Assembly: GCF_001191005.1 (NCBI RefSeq)
Contig: NZ_CP012201.1
Coordinates: 4,836,001-4,900,000, forward strand
Length of the DNA: 64,000 nucleotides
From: Massilia sp. NR 4-1
GTDB lineage: Bacteria > Pseudomonadota > Gammaproteobacteria > Burkholderiales > Burkholderiaceae_D
Direction: 5' to 3'
Below the pieces are notes generated by a model. That model did no database searches and was not told the DNA's origin. It was given only the letters and a program-made list of their open reading frames with translations. The position numbers were made by a program, and so were the translations under genes. Position 1 is the stretch's first letter; every line of letters starts with the position of its first letter. This document shows positions 35,647 to 44,150 of the stretch, piece by piece.

Positions 35647-36974
35647 AATCGCGCGGGGCCGGCACCGAAATCGAGTTCCTGCCCGACGCCGACGCCATCG
35701 AGCGCTCGCCGCTGCCGCGCTATGTGCGCCTGACGCTGCATCTGCTGACGGCCGCTTTCATCACCTTCATCGTCTGGGCCAGCCTGTCCCAGGTCGAGAA
35801 GGTGGTGAGCGCCCACGGCCGCCTGGTCAATCCGCTGCCGAACATCATCGTGCAGCCGCTGGAAACCTCCATCGTGCAGCGTATCGAAGTGCGCGTTGGC
35901 CAGATCGTGAAGAAAGGCCAGGTGCTGGCCACGCTCGACCCGACCTTCACCCAGGCCGACGAGCAGCAGCTGCGCAACCGCCTGGCCAGCCTGGACACCC
36001 AGAGCGACAGCCTGCGCGCCGAACTGGAAGGCAAGCCGGTGGCCGCCAGCGCCACGGGCAGCGCCGACCAGGTGCTGCAAGGCCAGCTCGCGTCCGAGCG
36101 CCAGGGCAACTACCTGGCCCAGCGCACCAGGATGGACCAGAACATCGAACGCCTGAAAGCCAGCATCGAAACCAGCCGCCGCGACCAGCAGGTTCTGGCC
36201 CAGCGCGTCAAATCGCTGACCGAGATCGAAGCCATGCAGGAAAAACTGCTGTCAGAGAACTTTGGCGCCAAGATGCACCTGCTGGAAGCGCGCGACCGCC
36301 GTCTTGAAGTCGAGCGCACCATGGTCATGGGCCGCAACCGCGAAATTGAGCTGGGCCGCGAACTGGCCGCCGCCGAAGCCGAACGCGCCGCCTTCAACAA
36401 GAGCTGGCGCCAGAAAGCCATGGAAGACCTGCTGGCGGCCACGCGCGACCGTGATGGCATCAACGAGCAGCTGGCCAAGGCCGACAAGCGCCACCAGCTG
36501 GTCCAGCTGAGTGCCCCGGCCGACGCCGTGGTGCTGGAAGTCGGAAAACTCTCGCAAGGTTCGGTGGTGCGCGAAGCCGAGCAGATGTTCGTGCTGGTGC
36601 CGCTCGGCGCCCAGCTCGAAGCCGAAGTGCAGATCGACTCCGCCGACATCGGCTACATCAAGCGCGGCGACCCGGTGCACCTCAAGCTCGACGCCTTCCC
36701 CTTCCAGCAGCATGGCGCCCTGGATGGCAAGGTGCGCACCGTCAGCGAAGACTCCTTCAAGCGCGAACAAGCCACACCGGGTCAGGGCACCGACGCCTAT
36801 TACATCAGCCGCATCGACTACGGCAACAGCCGTCTGAAAAAAATGGACGGCAAATCGCGCCTGCTGCCCGGCATGACGGTCACGGCCGAGATTGTGGTCG
36901 GCAAGCGCAGCGTCATGTCCTACCTGCTCTGGCCGCTCACCAAGGCCCTCGACGAATCCATCCGCGAACCATGA
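35619..36974 (+). CDS. Type I secretion membrane fusion protein (HlyD-like)
   Basis: A 451-residue protein. One N-terminal membrane anchor (LTLHLLTAAFITFIVWASL), then the lipoyl half LVNPLPNIIVQPLETSIVQ, a long coiled coil (about 110-300), the second lipoyl part LSAPADAVVLEVG, and a beta-barrel ending PGMTVTAEIVVGKRSVMSYLL, typical of HlyD. It bridges the ABC transporter to an outer membrane channel. The ATG at 35619 overlaps the transporter gene by 28 nt; a GTG at 35643, overlapping its stop, is an alternative. No TolC-like gene follows; the operon ends at a terminator. Confidence 0.95.
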   Translation: MEPANKPPVKSRGAGTEIEFLPDADAIERSPLPRYVRLTLHLLTAAFITFIVWASLSQVEKVVSAHGRLVNPLPNIIVQPLETSIVQRIEVRVGQIVKKGQVLATLDPTFTQADEQQLRNRLASLDTQSDSLRAELEGKPVAASATGSADQVLQGQLASERQGNYLAQRTRMDQNIERLKASIETSRRDQQVLAQRVKSLTEIEAMQEKLLSENFGAKMHLLEARDRRLEVERTMVMGRNREIELGRELAAAEAERAAFNKSWRQKAMEDLLAATRDRDGINEQLAKADKRHQLVQLSAPADAVVLEVGKLSQGSVVREAEQMFVLVPLGAQLEAEVQIDSADIGYIKRGDPVHLKLDAFPFQQHGALDGKVRTVSEDSFKREQATPGQGTDAYYISRIDYGNSRLKKMDGKSRLLPGMTVTAEIVVGKRSVMSYLLWPLTKALDESIREP

Positions 36975-36986
36975 TTCGATCCAGTT

Positions 36987-37020
36987 AAAAAAATCCGGCC
37001 CGCCAGGGCCGGATTTTTTT
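36987..37020. terminator. Bidirectional terminator where both arms meet
   Basis: Stem AAATCCGGCCC / GGGCCGGATTT with a 4-nt loop, flanked by A-run and T-run. It ends both the plus-strand secretion operon and the long minus-strand glycosylation operon. Confidence 0.92.
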
Positions 37021-37043
37021 CGCGCAAACGGTTTGTTGCCGGC

Positions 37044-37937
37044 TTAGCCGGCGAGGGTGCGGGCGATGCCTTCGGCGAGGCTGATCTTGGGGTGCCAGCC
37101 GGGAAGCTGCGGGTAGCGGGTCCAGGGGACCATCACTTCGCGCGGGCGGTAAGGGCGTCCGCCCCATTCGATGTCGAGCGGGAGGCCGCTGACTTGCGAG
37201 TACAGGGCGGCCAGCTCTTTCAGGGGCAGGGGCGCGCCGCTGGAGATGCCATAGGCGGCCATGGCTTCCTCCTGGGCGCCGCTCTGCAGGCGGCCGTAGG
37301 CGAGCAGGAAGGCGTCCAGCACATCGTCGATGTAGACCAGGTCGATCAGCTGGCCGCCCGGCGACATGGCCAGTGCAGTTCCCGCTTGCGCCGTCTTTTT
37401 CAGCAGGTGCAGCAGCTTGGGGCGTTTGTCTTCCGGCCCATAGGTGTCGAACAGCTTGAGCGTGCAGACGCGCAGCCCGGCGCATTCGGCGTAGTAGCGC
37501 AGGATGGCTTCGAAGGCCTGCTTGGTGGCGGCGTACAGGCAGACCGGGTTGTAGTCGCCGTCCTCATAATGCTGCCAGGAGGTGCCGGCATTCACCAGCA
37601 GCTTGACGCCGTTGGCCGCCATGGCTTCCGCCAGCTGGGTGGAGAACAGCACATTCGCCTGGACCAGGCGTTCGATATCGGCCGCCGTGTGCTGGGCCAG
37701 GAACAGCGAGGCCAGATGGAACACGCCTTGCGGCGCGGCCTGGCGCACGATCTCGATCAGCCCCGCCGTGCTGCCGTCATGTTCGTGGATGTGCAGGGCC
37801 GGATCGTCCAGCCCTTCGCGCCCGGAACCGGGACGCAGCAGCAGATGCACCTGCCAGCCCTCGCGTACCAGCCTGTGCGCCAGTGCCGCGCCGATAAAGC
37901 CGCTGGCGCCGGTCAGCAGCACGGACGGCGCATTCAT
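37044..37937 (-). CDS. NAD-dependent epimerase/dehydratase-type sugar reductase (SDR)
   Basis: A 297-residue extended SDR. Nucleotide motif LLTGASGFIGAAL and the catalytic pair in YAATKQAF (Y-x3-K). It is short, without an obvious 4,6-dehydratase signature, resembling the 4-ketoreductases that finish CDP-3,6-dideoxyhexoses (abequose, paratose or ascarylose synthases). Given rfbF, rfbG and rfbH upstream, this is the likely last step. The start overlaps the preceding gene by 4 nt. Which sugar is made cannot be decided from sequence. Last gene of the minus-strand operon. Confidence 0.75.
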   Translation of the reverse strand: MNAPSVLLTGASGFIGAALAHRLVREGWQVHLLLRPGSGREGLDDPALHIHEHDGSTAGLIEIVRQAAPQGVFHLASLFLAQHTAADIERLVQANVLFSTQLAEAMAANGVKLLVNAGTSWQHYEDGDYNPVCLYAATKQAFEAILRYYAECAGLRVCTLKLFDTYGPEDKRPKLLHLLKKTAQAGTALAMSPGGQLIDLVYIDDVLDAFLLAYGRLQSGAQEEAMAAYGISSGAPLPLKELAALYSQVSGLPLDIEWGGRPYRPREVMVPWTRYPQLPGWHPKISLAEGIARTLAG

Positions 37938-38491
37938 GCCACGCCCCCGCGATAGACGAAGGGGGAGGTGAAATCCGCCAGCGCGGCAAAGCCCTGGTCG
38001 CGCTGCGACAGCACCGGATTATCGGCCGGCCAGGCGATGCCGGCCGAGTTCCACAGGATGCCGCTGTCGTGCGCCGGCGCGTAGACGGTGCTGACCTTGT
38101 ACATCATCAGCGCCTGTTCGCTCAGGGTGTAGAAGCCGTGCGCCACGCCCGGCGCCAGATACAGCATATGGCCGTTCTCGCCGCTCAGCTCCATGGTCAG
38201 GTGCTGGCCGTAGGTGGGCGAGCCGGCGCGCAGGTCGAGCGCCGCGTCCAGCACCGTGCCCTGCACGCAGTAGACCAGTTTCGTGTGCTCCTGCGGCGGC
38301 GTCTGGAAATGCAGGCCGCGCAGCACGCCGCGCTGCGAGGCGGAGTAGTATTCTTCGCGGAAGACGGTTTCCAGCCCGTGCTCGTGGAACAGCCCTTCGT
38401 GGAAGGTTTTCACGAAGTGGCCGCGCTCATCGCGCAGGATGTTGGGAATGATCTGGAAGCAGCCTTCCAGCTTGGTAGGCAGGATGATCAT
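37934..38491 (-). CDS. RmlC-like dTDP/CDP-sugar 3,5- or 5-epimerase
   Basis: A 185-residue cupin, the usual RmlC length. Motifs: SQRGVLRGLHFQ with the catalytic His, YCVQGTVLDAALDLR, and PGVAHGFYTLSEQALMMYKV with the conserved Tyr/Lys region, then DSGILWNS. RmlC acts on dTDP-4-keto-6-deoxyglucose, but no rmlA, rmlB or rmlD is present. In the ascarylose pathway, a homologous enzyme (AscE) epimerises the CDP-3,6-dideoxy-4-keto sugar, which fits the rfbFGH genes here. I prefer the ATG at 38491, with AGGAAG upstream, over 38506. Confidence 0.85.
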   Translation of the reverse strand: MIILPTKLEGCFQIIPNILRDERGHFVKTFHEGLFHEHGLETVFREEYYSASQRGVLRGLHFQTPPQEHTKLVYCVQGTVLDAALDLRAGSPTYGQHLTMELSGENGHMLYLAPGVAHGFYTLSEQALMMYKVSTVYAPAHDSGILWNSAGIAWPADNPVLSQRDQGFAALADFTSPFVYRGGVA

Positions 38492-38506
38492 GGGTGGCTT
38501 CCTCAT

Positions 38507-39271
38507 TTAGCTGCGTGTTCCTTGTTCGCTCAGCAGGACCAGCGGATTCGAGACCAGCTTGTCCCAGCCCCAGGCATCGGCCTTCTTGGCCAGCAGCAGG
38601 GCTTGCAGACGTTCGCAACAGAAGGCCATGCTGCGTTCCAGATAACCTTCGCGCTCGATGTAATGATAGCGGTAGAAGCGCGCCATGACCTTTTCCAATG
38701 CGCCGACGATCTCGATAAACCACTCGATTGGAATATATGCCACAGTCGGCGCCGTGATGAAGGCATTCTGGCTGAGAAAGTCGCTGGCTTCCTGGTCGGT
38801 GATGACGCCGCAGTCGATTGCCGCGCCGAAGTAAAGCAGCAGGTCGCGCGCGATGCCGTTGGCGGCGTACTGGCGCAGCACCGAACCCTGGAAGGTCACC
38901 ATGGCCGGGATGATGGGCGTCTTGCCGTCGCCGTAGAAATGCTCCGGCAGCACGCGCGCCAGCAGATCGGGATGGGCATGGTAGTTGAAGCCGCGCAGTT
39001 CGCCGATGGGCTGGGTCAGCGCAAAGCGGCGGTAGTGGCAGAAGCCGACGAAGCCCTCGGCCTGCGATTCGATCAGCATGCGGCGGATGGCGTACAGGGC
39101 CACGTATTCGCCCAGATAGCGGTTCTTCATCGCCAGCTCGGGATAGCTCCGGCTCATGGCGATGCCTTTTTCCGGCACGTGGCTGCCGGTGCCGATCATG
39201 GTCATGAAATCGGGCAGCTGCCAGGCGTAGGGCGCGTGGGCGATGCAGTAGAAGTGGATGTTCTGTTCCAT
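38507..39271 (-). CDS. DUF4422-like glycosyltransferase
   Basis: A 254-residue protein starting MEQNIHFYCIAHAPYAWQL. The segment LGEYVALYAIRR followed by VGFCHYRRFAL matches the hallmark of DUF4422 proteins, a GT-A-like glycosyltransferase family common in capsule and glycosylation loci. The C-terminal part (MAFCCERLQALLLA) also fits, as these proteins often end with a region around an 'ER' pair. Tightly packed within the operon, with the next start 15 nt or less away. Donor and acceptor unknown. Confidence 0.6.
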   Translation of the reverse strand: MEQNIHFYCIAHAPYAWQLPDFMTMIGTGSHVPEKGIAMSRSYPELAMKNRYLGEYVALYAIRRMLIESQAEGFVGFCHYRRFALTQPIGELRGFNYHAHPDLLARVLPEHFYGDGKTPIIPAMVTFQGSVLRQYAANGIARDLLLYFGAAIDCGVITDQEASDFLSQNAFITAPTVAYIPIEWFIEIVGALEKVMARFYRYHYIEREGYLERSMAFCCERLQALLLAKKADAWGWDKLVSNPLVLLSEQGTRS

Positions 39272-39288
39272 GGTGCTTGCGTCGCTCC

Positions 39289-39951
39289 TTATGCGGGAAC
39301 GGCTTTGATCAGGAAATGGGATGGCAGGGCGTCGGCCAGCGTGTGCGCGGGATCGGCGCCCAGCAGCTGCGCCATCTGGTGCAGCGCGGCGGCCACCGCT
39401 TCGGAAGGCGGCTGCGCGCCGTCCAGCGTGCGTCCGTCCACCACCTGGAAGCCGCATTCGGCGAACAGCGCCATCAGCGAAGCGCGCGTATACAGACGCT
39501 GCTGGTGCTTGGGCAGCAGGCCCCGTTCGCCGTACAGCATGGCGCCCCGGTTCAGCGCGAGCTGGGTCATCCAGTGCTGGCTGTTGCGCACATGGACCAC
39601 GACGCTGCAGTCGGCCGCAATGACCTTGCGGATATTCGCCAGTACGCGCCAGGGATCGCGCAGGCGCTCCAGCGTGCCGTCGAAGATCCAGCAGTCGGCC
39701 TGGGCGAAATGGGCGTAGAAGGCGGGGCCGGCATTGTCCAGGTTCGCCTGGTGCAGCATATCGTACTGTTCGCGCGCGGCGCCGGCTTCCTGCGCGGTGG
39801 CCGCCAGCCCCTGGTAGAAGGTGGCGGGATAGCTTTGCTTGTAGCGCTGCGCCAGCGCGCCGCCGTTGTGGCCGAATTCGAGCAGCTGGCGCGCATTCGG
39901 CGGCAGCAGCGCGAACAGCGGCGCGATGTGGGAAGGTACTTGGTCGCTCAT
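39289..39951 (-). CDS. Methyltransferase-like protein
   Basis: A 220-residue protein. The motif I region reads QLLEFGHNGGALAQRYK, a modified E-x-G-x-G-x-G loop. QADCWIFDGTLERLRDPWRVLANIR is typical of class I SAM methyltransferase motif II and post-II, followed by VVVHVRNSQHW. The same module forms the C-terminus of the proteins at 49168 and 50502. It probably methylates a sugar or glycan. Its start overlaps the upstream GT41 gene by 4 nt. Activity is uncertain because the SAM loop deviates from consensus. Confidence 0.65.
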   Translation of the reverse strand: MSDQVPSHIAPLFALLPPNARQLLEFGHNGGALAQRYKQSYPATFYQGLAATAQEAGAAREQYDMLHQANLDNAGPAFYAHFAQADCWIFDGTLERLRDPWRVLANIRKVIAADCSVVVHVRNSQHWMTQLALNRGAMLYGERGLLPKHQQRLYTRASLMALFAECGFQVVDGRTLDGAQPPSEAVAAALHQMAQLLGADPAHTLADALPSHFLIKAVPA

Positions 39952-42788
39952 ATCGTTTGGGGTGCGGGAATATCGTCCAGCAGCAAGGTCTGATAGCCGA
40001 GGCGCAGAATCTGCTGGATGCGTTCAACAGGGTAGCGGGCGGCGCGCAGGGCCAGGTAATGCTCCGCAGTGTAGCTGGAAAAGGCGGCCAGCCGCGCCGC
40101 CAGCAGGGCATGGAAGGCGGCGCCGTCGTGCAGGAAGAGCTGCTTGCGGTGCGCGTCCAGCAGCAGTTGCAGCCATTCGATGGCGGCGTCCATGGCCGGC
40201 AGCTGGTCCGCGCGCGGCGCCGGCGCGGCTTGCGCGCTCAGGGCTTCGTGCAGGTAGATGCAGCCGCGCTGTGGGAGCAGGGCCAGCCAGGTGGCCGCCG
40301 CTTCCAGCGCGCCGTAGCGCCGGCCTTCGAAGCGGCCCAGGGTGGCGTCGGCATCGGCGCGGCGCAGCAGGGCGGCGCTCAGGCTGCCCAGCGGATTGCT
40401 TTGGCTGTTCAGCATCAGCTGTCCCATCGAGGGGCCGGTGACCAGGGTATCGACCGGCAGCAGCGGGGCAGCGGGCAGGGATAGGCCGGCCGCGTCGAGG
40501 CCATCCTGGCTGGACGTGACCAGGGCGATGTCCGGATTGTCGGCAAAGCAGGCCAGCATGCGCAGCAGCTTGTGCGGATGCAGGCGGCTGTCGGCGCTCA
40601 GCACGTTGACGAACTGGCCGCCGCACAGCGCCAGGCAGCGTTGCAGATTATCGGCCGTGTCCACGCCCGGCTTGCGCCGGTACTTGATGCGGGCGTCGGC
40701 CTGCAGGCGCGGCGCCAGCACGGCTTCGTGGCGTGCATCGGCGCTGCTGTCGGCGATCACCACCTCGATATGGGTGTAAGTCTGCGCCAGCGCGCTGTCC
40801 AGTGCTGCCAGCGGCGAGGGACTGGTTTCGTCCAGTGGCAGCAGGATGCTGACCAAGGGACCGGCCGGCCGCGGGTCGGCCGCGCCGGCATCGGCACCGG
40901 CGCGCAGCTCGCCGCGTGCCACGCGCAGATAGGCCGCTTCCAGGTCGCGCACGAATTGCGGGCTGTTGAACAGGTCCGATTCCAGCCGGTTCTCCGCCAG
41001 GCGCTGGCGCAAGGCGGCCAGTTCGGGCGGCGACTGGGCCAGGGCCACGGCTTGTTCCTCGTATTCCTCTTCACTGAAGGTGACCAGCTCCGGCAGGCCG
41101 GCGGCGCGCAGCAGGCTGCCCGCCATGCGTCCCGCGAAGCAGCGCCCGGCCTGGGTCAGCAGCGGCAAGCCCGCCCACAGGGCGTCGCTGGCCGTGGTGC
41201 CGGCGTTGAAAGGCAGGGTGTCGAGGAACAGGTCGGCCACACGGAAACGCGCCAGATACTGGGCCGGTGCCACGCGTCCCGCAAAGAACAGGCACCCGGG
41301 GCCGATGCCGGCCTTGACGGCCTCCTGCGTCAGATTGCGCTTGGCTTCCTCGCCATCGGCCAGCAGCCACAGGACCGCGTTCGGCACGCGCCGGAGGATG
41401 CGCATCCACAGTGCGAAATCCTTGGGCGTGAATTTGTGGTTGTTGTTGAAGGAGCAGAAGACGAACGCGTCTTCCGGCAGCCCGCATTCGGCGCGGGTGG
41501 GCGCCACGCCGATGGCGCGCTGGCGGTCGTTGATCTGGAAGCAGCGCGGCAGGTAGAGCGGTTTTTCGCTGAAGTGCGGCGCCAGCTCCGGCGGCAGCAC
41601 GAATTCGTCGGCGATCACATAATCGATTTCCGGCAGGCCGGTGCTGCCCGGATAGCCGAGCCAGGTCATCTGCACCGGGGCCGGGCGGTAGGACAGGATG
41701 TCGGGCCGCGCGCCCAGGGTCAGGCCATGCAGGTCGACCAGGATGTCGATTTCGTGCGAGCGTATCAGCTCGGCCGCCTGCTCGTCCGTCAGGCCGCCGA
41801 TGCGCACATAGTGGTCCATCGCATTCACCACGCGCGCGCGCAGCGGCGAGCCGTCCTCGCGGCTCCAGCTGAAGGCAAACACCTCCACCAGCTGGCGGTC
41901 GTGCAGTTCGAACAGCTCGGCGGTCAGGATCGAGACCGCGTGCGAGCACAGGTCGGAAGAGAGATAGCCGATGCGCAGGCGCGGATGCACGTAGCCGGCG
42001 GCCGGCGCCAGCGGCGCCGCATTGTGCAGCACCTTTTCCTGCACGAAGCGGCGCGCGGCGGCCAGTTGCACGGCCGGGTCGCCGCAGGCGCTGAGCGTGG
42101 CCAGGGCCGAGGTGGCGCCCAGCAGATCGTCGGCACTCAGGCCGGCGATCGGCTGCAGGGCCGGCCAGCGGCACTGCTTCTGGCGCAGGTGCACCCAGTG
42201 CGTGATGACGCTGGGCTGCTGCGGATTGAGTTCCAGGCTCAGCGTCAGCATGGCTTCCGCCTCGCCGTAGCGGTCGAGGATTTCCAGCAGGCGGCCCAGA
42301 TTGTTCAGCGCCTGGATGCGCAGCGCATTGCCGTCCGGCCGCGCCGGATCGACCAGCTGCAGCGCGGTGCGCCAGCTGTCGAGCGCCAGTTCCTGCTGCT
42401 GCAGGCGTTCCTGCAGGGTGCCCAGATTCAGGCGCGCTTCGGCAAAATCGGGACGCAGGGTCAGCGCGCTGCGGTAGGCGTCCTCCGCGCCGGCCAGGTC
42501 CTCGGTCTGCACCAGCAGCACGGCCAGGTTGAACCAGGCCGCATGCACCAGCGGCGAGACGGTATGCGCGATCCAGCTGCGGTACAGGGCGATGGCTTGC
42601 GCCGGCTGGCCGCTGGCGCCCAGTTGGGCCGCCACGCCGAACAGTTCGGGCAGCGGCAGGGCGCCATCGGCGGCCAGGCCGAACGCCAGCGTGGCCGCTT
42701 GCGCCTGCCGTCCTTCGGCCAGCGCCCGCCCCAGTTCCGCCAGTCCCAGCGGACCTTCCGTGGCGGCGGCAGAGGCGGGGGGCGTCAT
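39948..42788 (-). CDS. TPR-GT41 (OGT/SPINDLY-like) glycosyltransferase fused to a GT2 domain
   Basis: A 946-residue three-part protein. TPR-like helices (about 25-205) precede a GT41 domain (about 270-620) with LRIGYLSSDLCSHAVSILTA (the His corresponds to the catalytic-site His of human OGT), FCSFNNNHKFTP (nucleotide-binding Lys) and RVADLFLDTLPFNAGTTASD. From about 645 a GT-A/GT2 domain follows (PLVSILLPLDETSPSPLAAL, then IEVVIADSS and VLSADSR). GT41 enzymes O-glycosylate Ser/Thr in cytoplasmic proteins; the fused GT2 could add a second sugar. The repeat proteins at 27091 and 53185 are the likely targets (inference). ATGA overlap with the next gene. Confidence 0.85.
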   Translation of the reverse strand: MTPPASAAATEGPLGLAELGRALAEGRQAQAATLAFGLAADGALPLPELFGVAAQLGASGQPAQAIALYRSWIAHTVSPLVHAAWFNLAVLLVQTEDLAGAEDAYRSALTLRPDFAEARLNLGTLQERLQQQELALDSWRTALQLVDPARPDGNALRIQALNNLGRLLEILDRYGEAEAMLTLSLELNPQQPSVITHWVHLRQKQCRWPALQPIAGLSADDLLGATSALATLSACGDPAVQLAAARRFVQEKVLHNAAPLAPAAGYVHPRLRIGYLSSDLCSHAVSILTAELFELHDRQLVEVFAFSWSREDGSPLRARVVNAMDHYVRIGGLTDEQAAELIRSHEIDILVDLHGLTLGARPDILSYRPAPVQMTWLGYPGSTGLPEIDYVIADEFVLPPELAPHFSEKPLYLPRCFQINDRQRAIGVAPTRAECGLPEDAFVFCSFNNNHKFTPKDFALWMRILRRVPNAVLWLLADGEEAKRNLTQEAVKAGIGPGCLFFAGRVAPAQYLARFRVADLFLDTLPFNAGTTASDALWAGLPLLTQAGRCFAGRMAGSLLRAAGLPELVTFSEEEYEEQAVALAQSPPELAALRQRLAENRLESDLFNSPQFVRDLEAAYLRVARGELRAGADAGAADPRPAGPLVSILLPLDETSPSPLAALDSALAQTYTHIEVVIADSSADARHEAVLAPRLQADARIKYRRKPGVDTADNLQRCLALCGGQFVNVLSADSRLHPHKLLRMLACFADNPDIALVTSSQDGLDAAGLSLPAAPLLPVDTLVTGPSMGQLMLNSQSNPLGSLSAALLRRADADATLGRFEGRRYGALEAAATWLALLPQRGCIYLHEALSAQAAPAPRADQLPAMDAAIEWLQLLLDAHRKQLFLHDGAAFHALLAARLAAFSSYTAEHYLALRAARYPVERIQQILRLGYQTLLLDDIPAPQTI

Positions 42789-42816
42789 CGCATGGCGCGG
42801 CTTGCGGCAGCCGCCA

Positions 42817-44136
42817 TCAGAAGTTGACGCCGAAGAAGGCTTCCAGCTTGTCCACCACGTAGTCCAGCATGTCGCGCGTCAGGCCGGGGTAGACGCCGAC
42901 CCAGAAGGTGTCGTTCATCACGCGGTCGGTGTTGGTCAGCTCGCCCGAGACGCGGTAATTGCGGCCGATCATATACGGCTGGCGCGTCAGGTTGCCGGCG
43001 AACAGCAGGCGGGTGCCGATCTTGTGCTGGTCCAGATAGGTCAGCAGGTCGACCCGCGCCACATTCGCTTCCGGCTTCAGCGTCATCGGGAAGCCGAACC
43101 AGGAAGGATCGGAATGCTCGGTCGCTTCCGGCAGGATCAGGAATTCGGCGCAGCTCTGCAGGCGCTCCTTGAGGTAGGCGAAGTTGTCCTTGCGCGCCTG
43201 GATGAAGCCTTCCGCGCGGTCGATCTGGGCCAGGCCGCAGGCCGCCTGCATATCGGTGATCTTCAGGTTGTAGCCCAGGTGGCTGTAGGTGTACTTGTGG
43301 TCGTAGCCTTCCGGCAGGGTGCCCAGCTTCCAGCAGAAGCGCTTGCCGCAGGTATTGTCCTTGCCCGGCGGGCAGTAGCAGTCGCGGCCCCAGTCGCGGA
43401 AGGATTCGGCGATCTGCTTCAGCTCATGGTTGTTGGTGAAGACGGCGCCGCCCTCGCCCATGGTGATGTGGTGGGCCGGGTAGAAGGACATGGTGCCGAT
43501 GTCGCCGAAGGTGCCCACCATCCTGCCGTGGTAGGTCGAACCGAGTGCATCGCAGCAATCCTCGATCAGCCACAGATTGTGCTTTTTGCACAGCGCGACG
43601 ATCACGTCCAGGTTATACGGATTGCCCAGGGTGTGGGCCAGCATGATGGCCTTGGTCTTGGGCGAAATCGCCGCCTCGATCTGGGTCGGGTCGATATTGT
43701 AGTTGCCCAGTTCCACGTCGACGAAGACCGGTACCGCGCCGAATTGCAGGATGGGGTTGACGGTGGTGGGGAAGCCCGCCGCCACGCCGATCACCTCGTC
43801 GCCCGGCTGGATGGCGCGCGCGCCCAGCTTGGGCGAGGTCAGGGTGTTGAAGGCCACCAGGTTGGCCGAGGAGCCGGAGTTCACCGTGATCAGGTGCTGC
43901 ACGCCGATCAGTTTGGCCAGCTTGGCCTCAAACTGGTCGTTGAAGCGGCCGGTGGTCAGCCAGGCGTCGAGCGAGGCGTCGACCATCAGCGCCATTTCGG
44001 GCGCGCCCACCACCTTGCCGGCGGGCGGAATCACGGTCACGCCGGGTTCGAAGGCGCGCGGCTGGCTGGCCAGGGCGCCGTACTGGCCCACCAGTTGCAG
44101 GATCTGTTCGCGCAATTGTTCTTTGCTTTGGCTCAT
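42817..44136 (-). CDS. rfbH: CDP-4-keto-6-deoxy-D-glucose-3-dehydrase (E1)
   Basis: A 439-residue PLP/PMP enzyme of the aminotransferase fold. The usual PLP-binding Lys is replaced by His in SFYPAHHITMGEGG (H222/H223), the hallmark of RfbH. Cys-rich segment CYCPPGKDNTCGKRFC (C253, C255, C263, C268) fits the [2Fe-2S] site. It removes the 3-hydroxyl of CDP-4-keto-6-deoxyglucose with a reductase (E3) that is not encoded here. Gives CDP-3,6-dideoxyhexose precursors. Directly follows rfbG. Confidence 0.95.
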   Translation of the reverse strand: MSQSKEQLREQILQLVGQYGALASQPRAFEPGVTVIPPAGKVVGAPEMALMVDASLDAWLTTGRFNDQFEAKLAKLIGVQHLITVNSGSSANLVAFNTLTSPKLGARAIQPGDEVIGVAAGFPTTVNPILQFGAVPVFVDVELGNYNIDPTQIEAAISPKTKAIMLAHTLGNPYNLDVIVALCKKHNLWLIEDCCDALGSTYHGRMVGTFGDIGTMSFYPAHHITMGEGGAVFTNNHELKQIAESFRDWGRDCYCPPGKDNTCGKRFCWKLGTLPEGYDHKYTYSHLGYNLKITDMQAACGLAQIDRAEGFIQARKDNFAYLKERLQSCAEFLILPEATEHSDPSWFGFPMTLKPEANVARVDLLTYLDQHKIGTRLLFAGNLTRQPYMIGRNYRVSGELTNTDRVMNDTFWVGVYPGLTRDMLDYVVDKLEAFFGVNF

Positions 44137-44150
44137 GGCTCGTATTGCCT

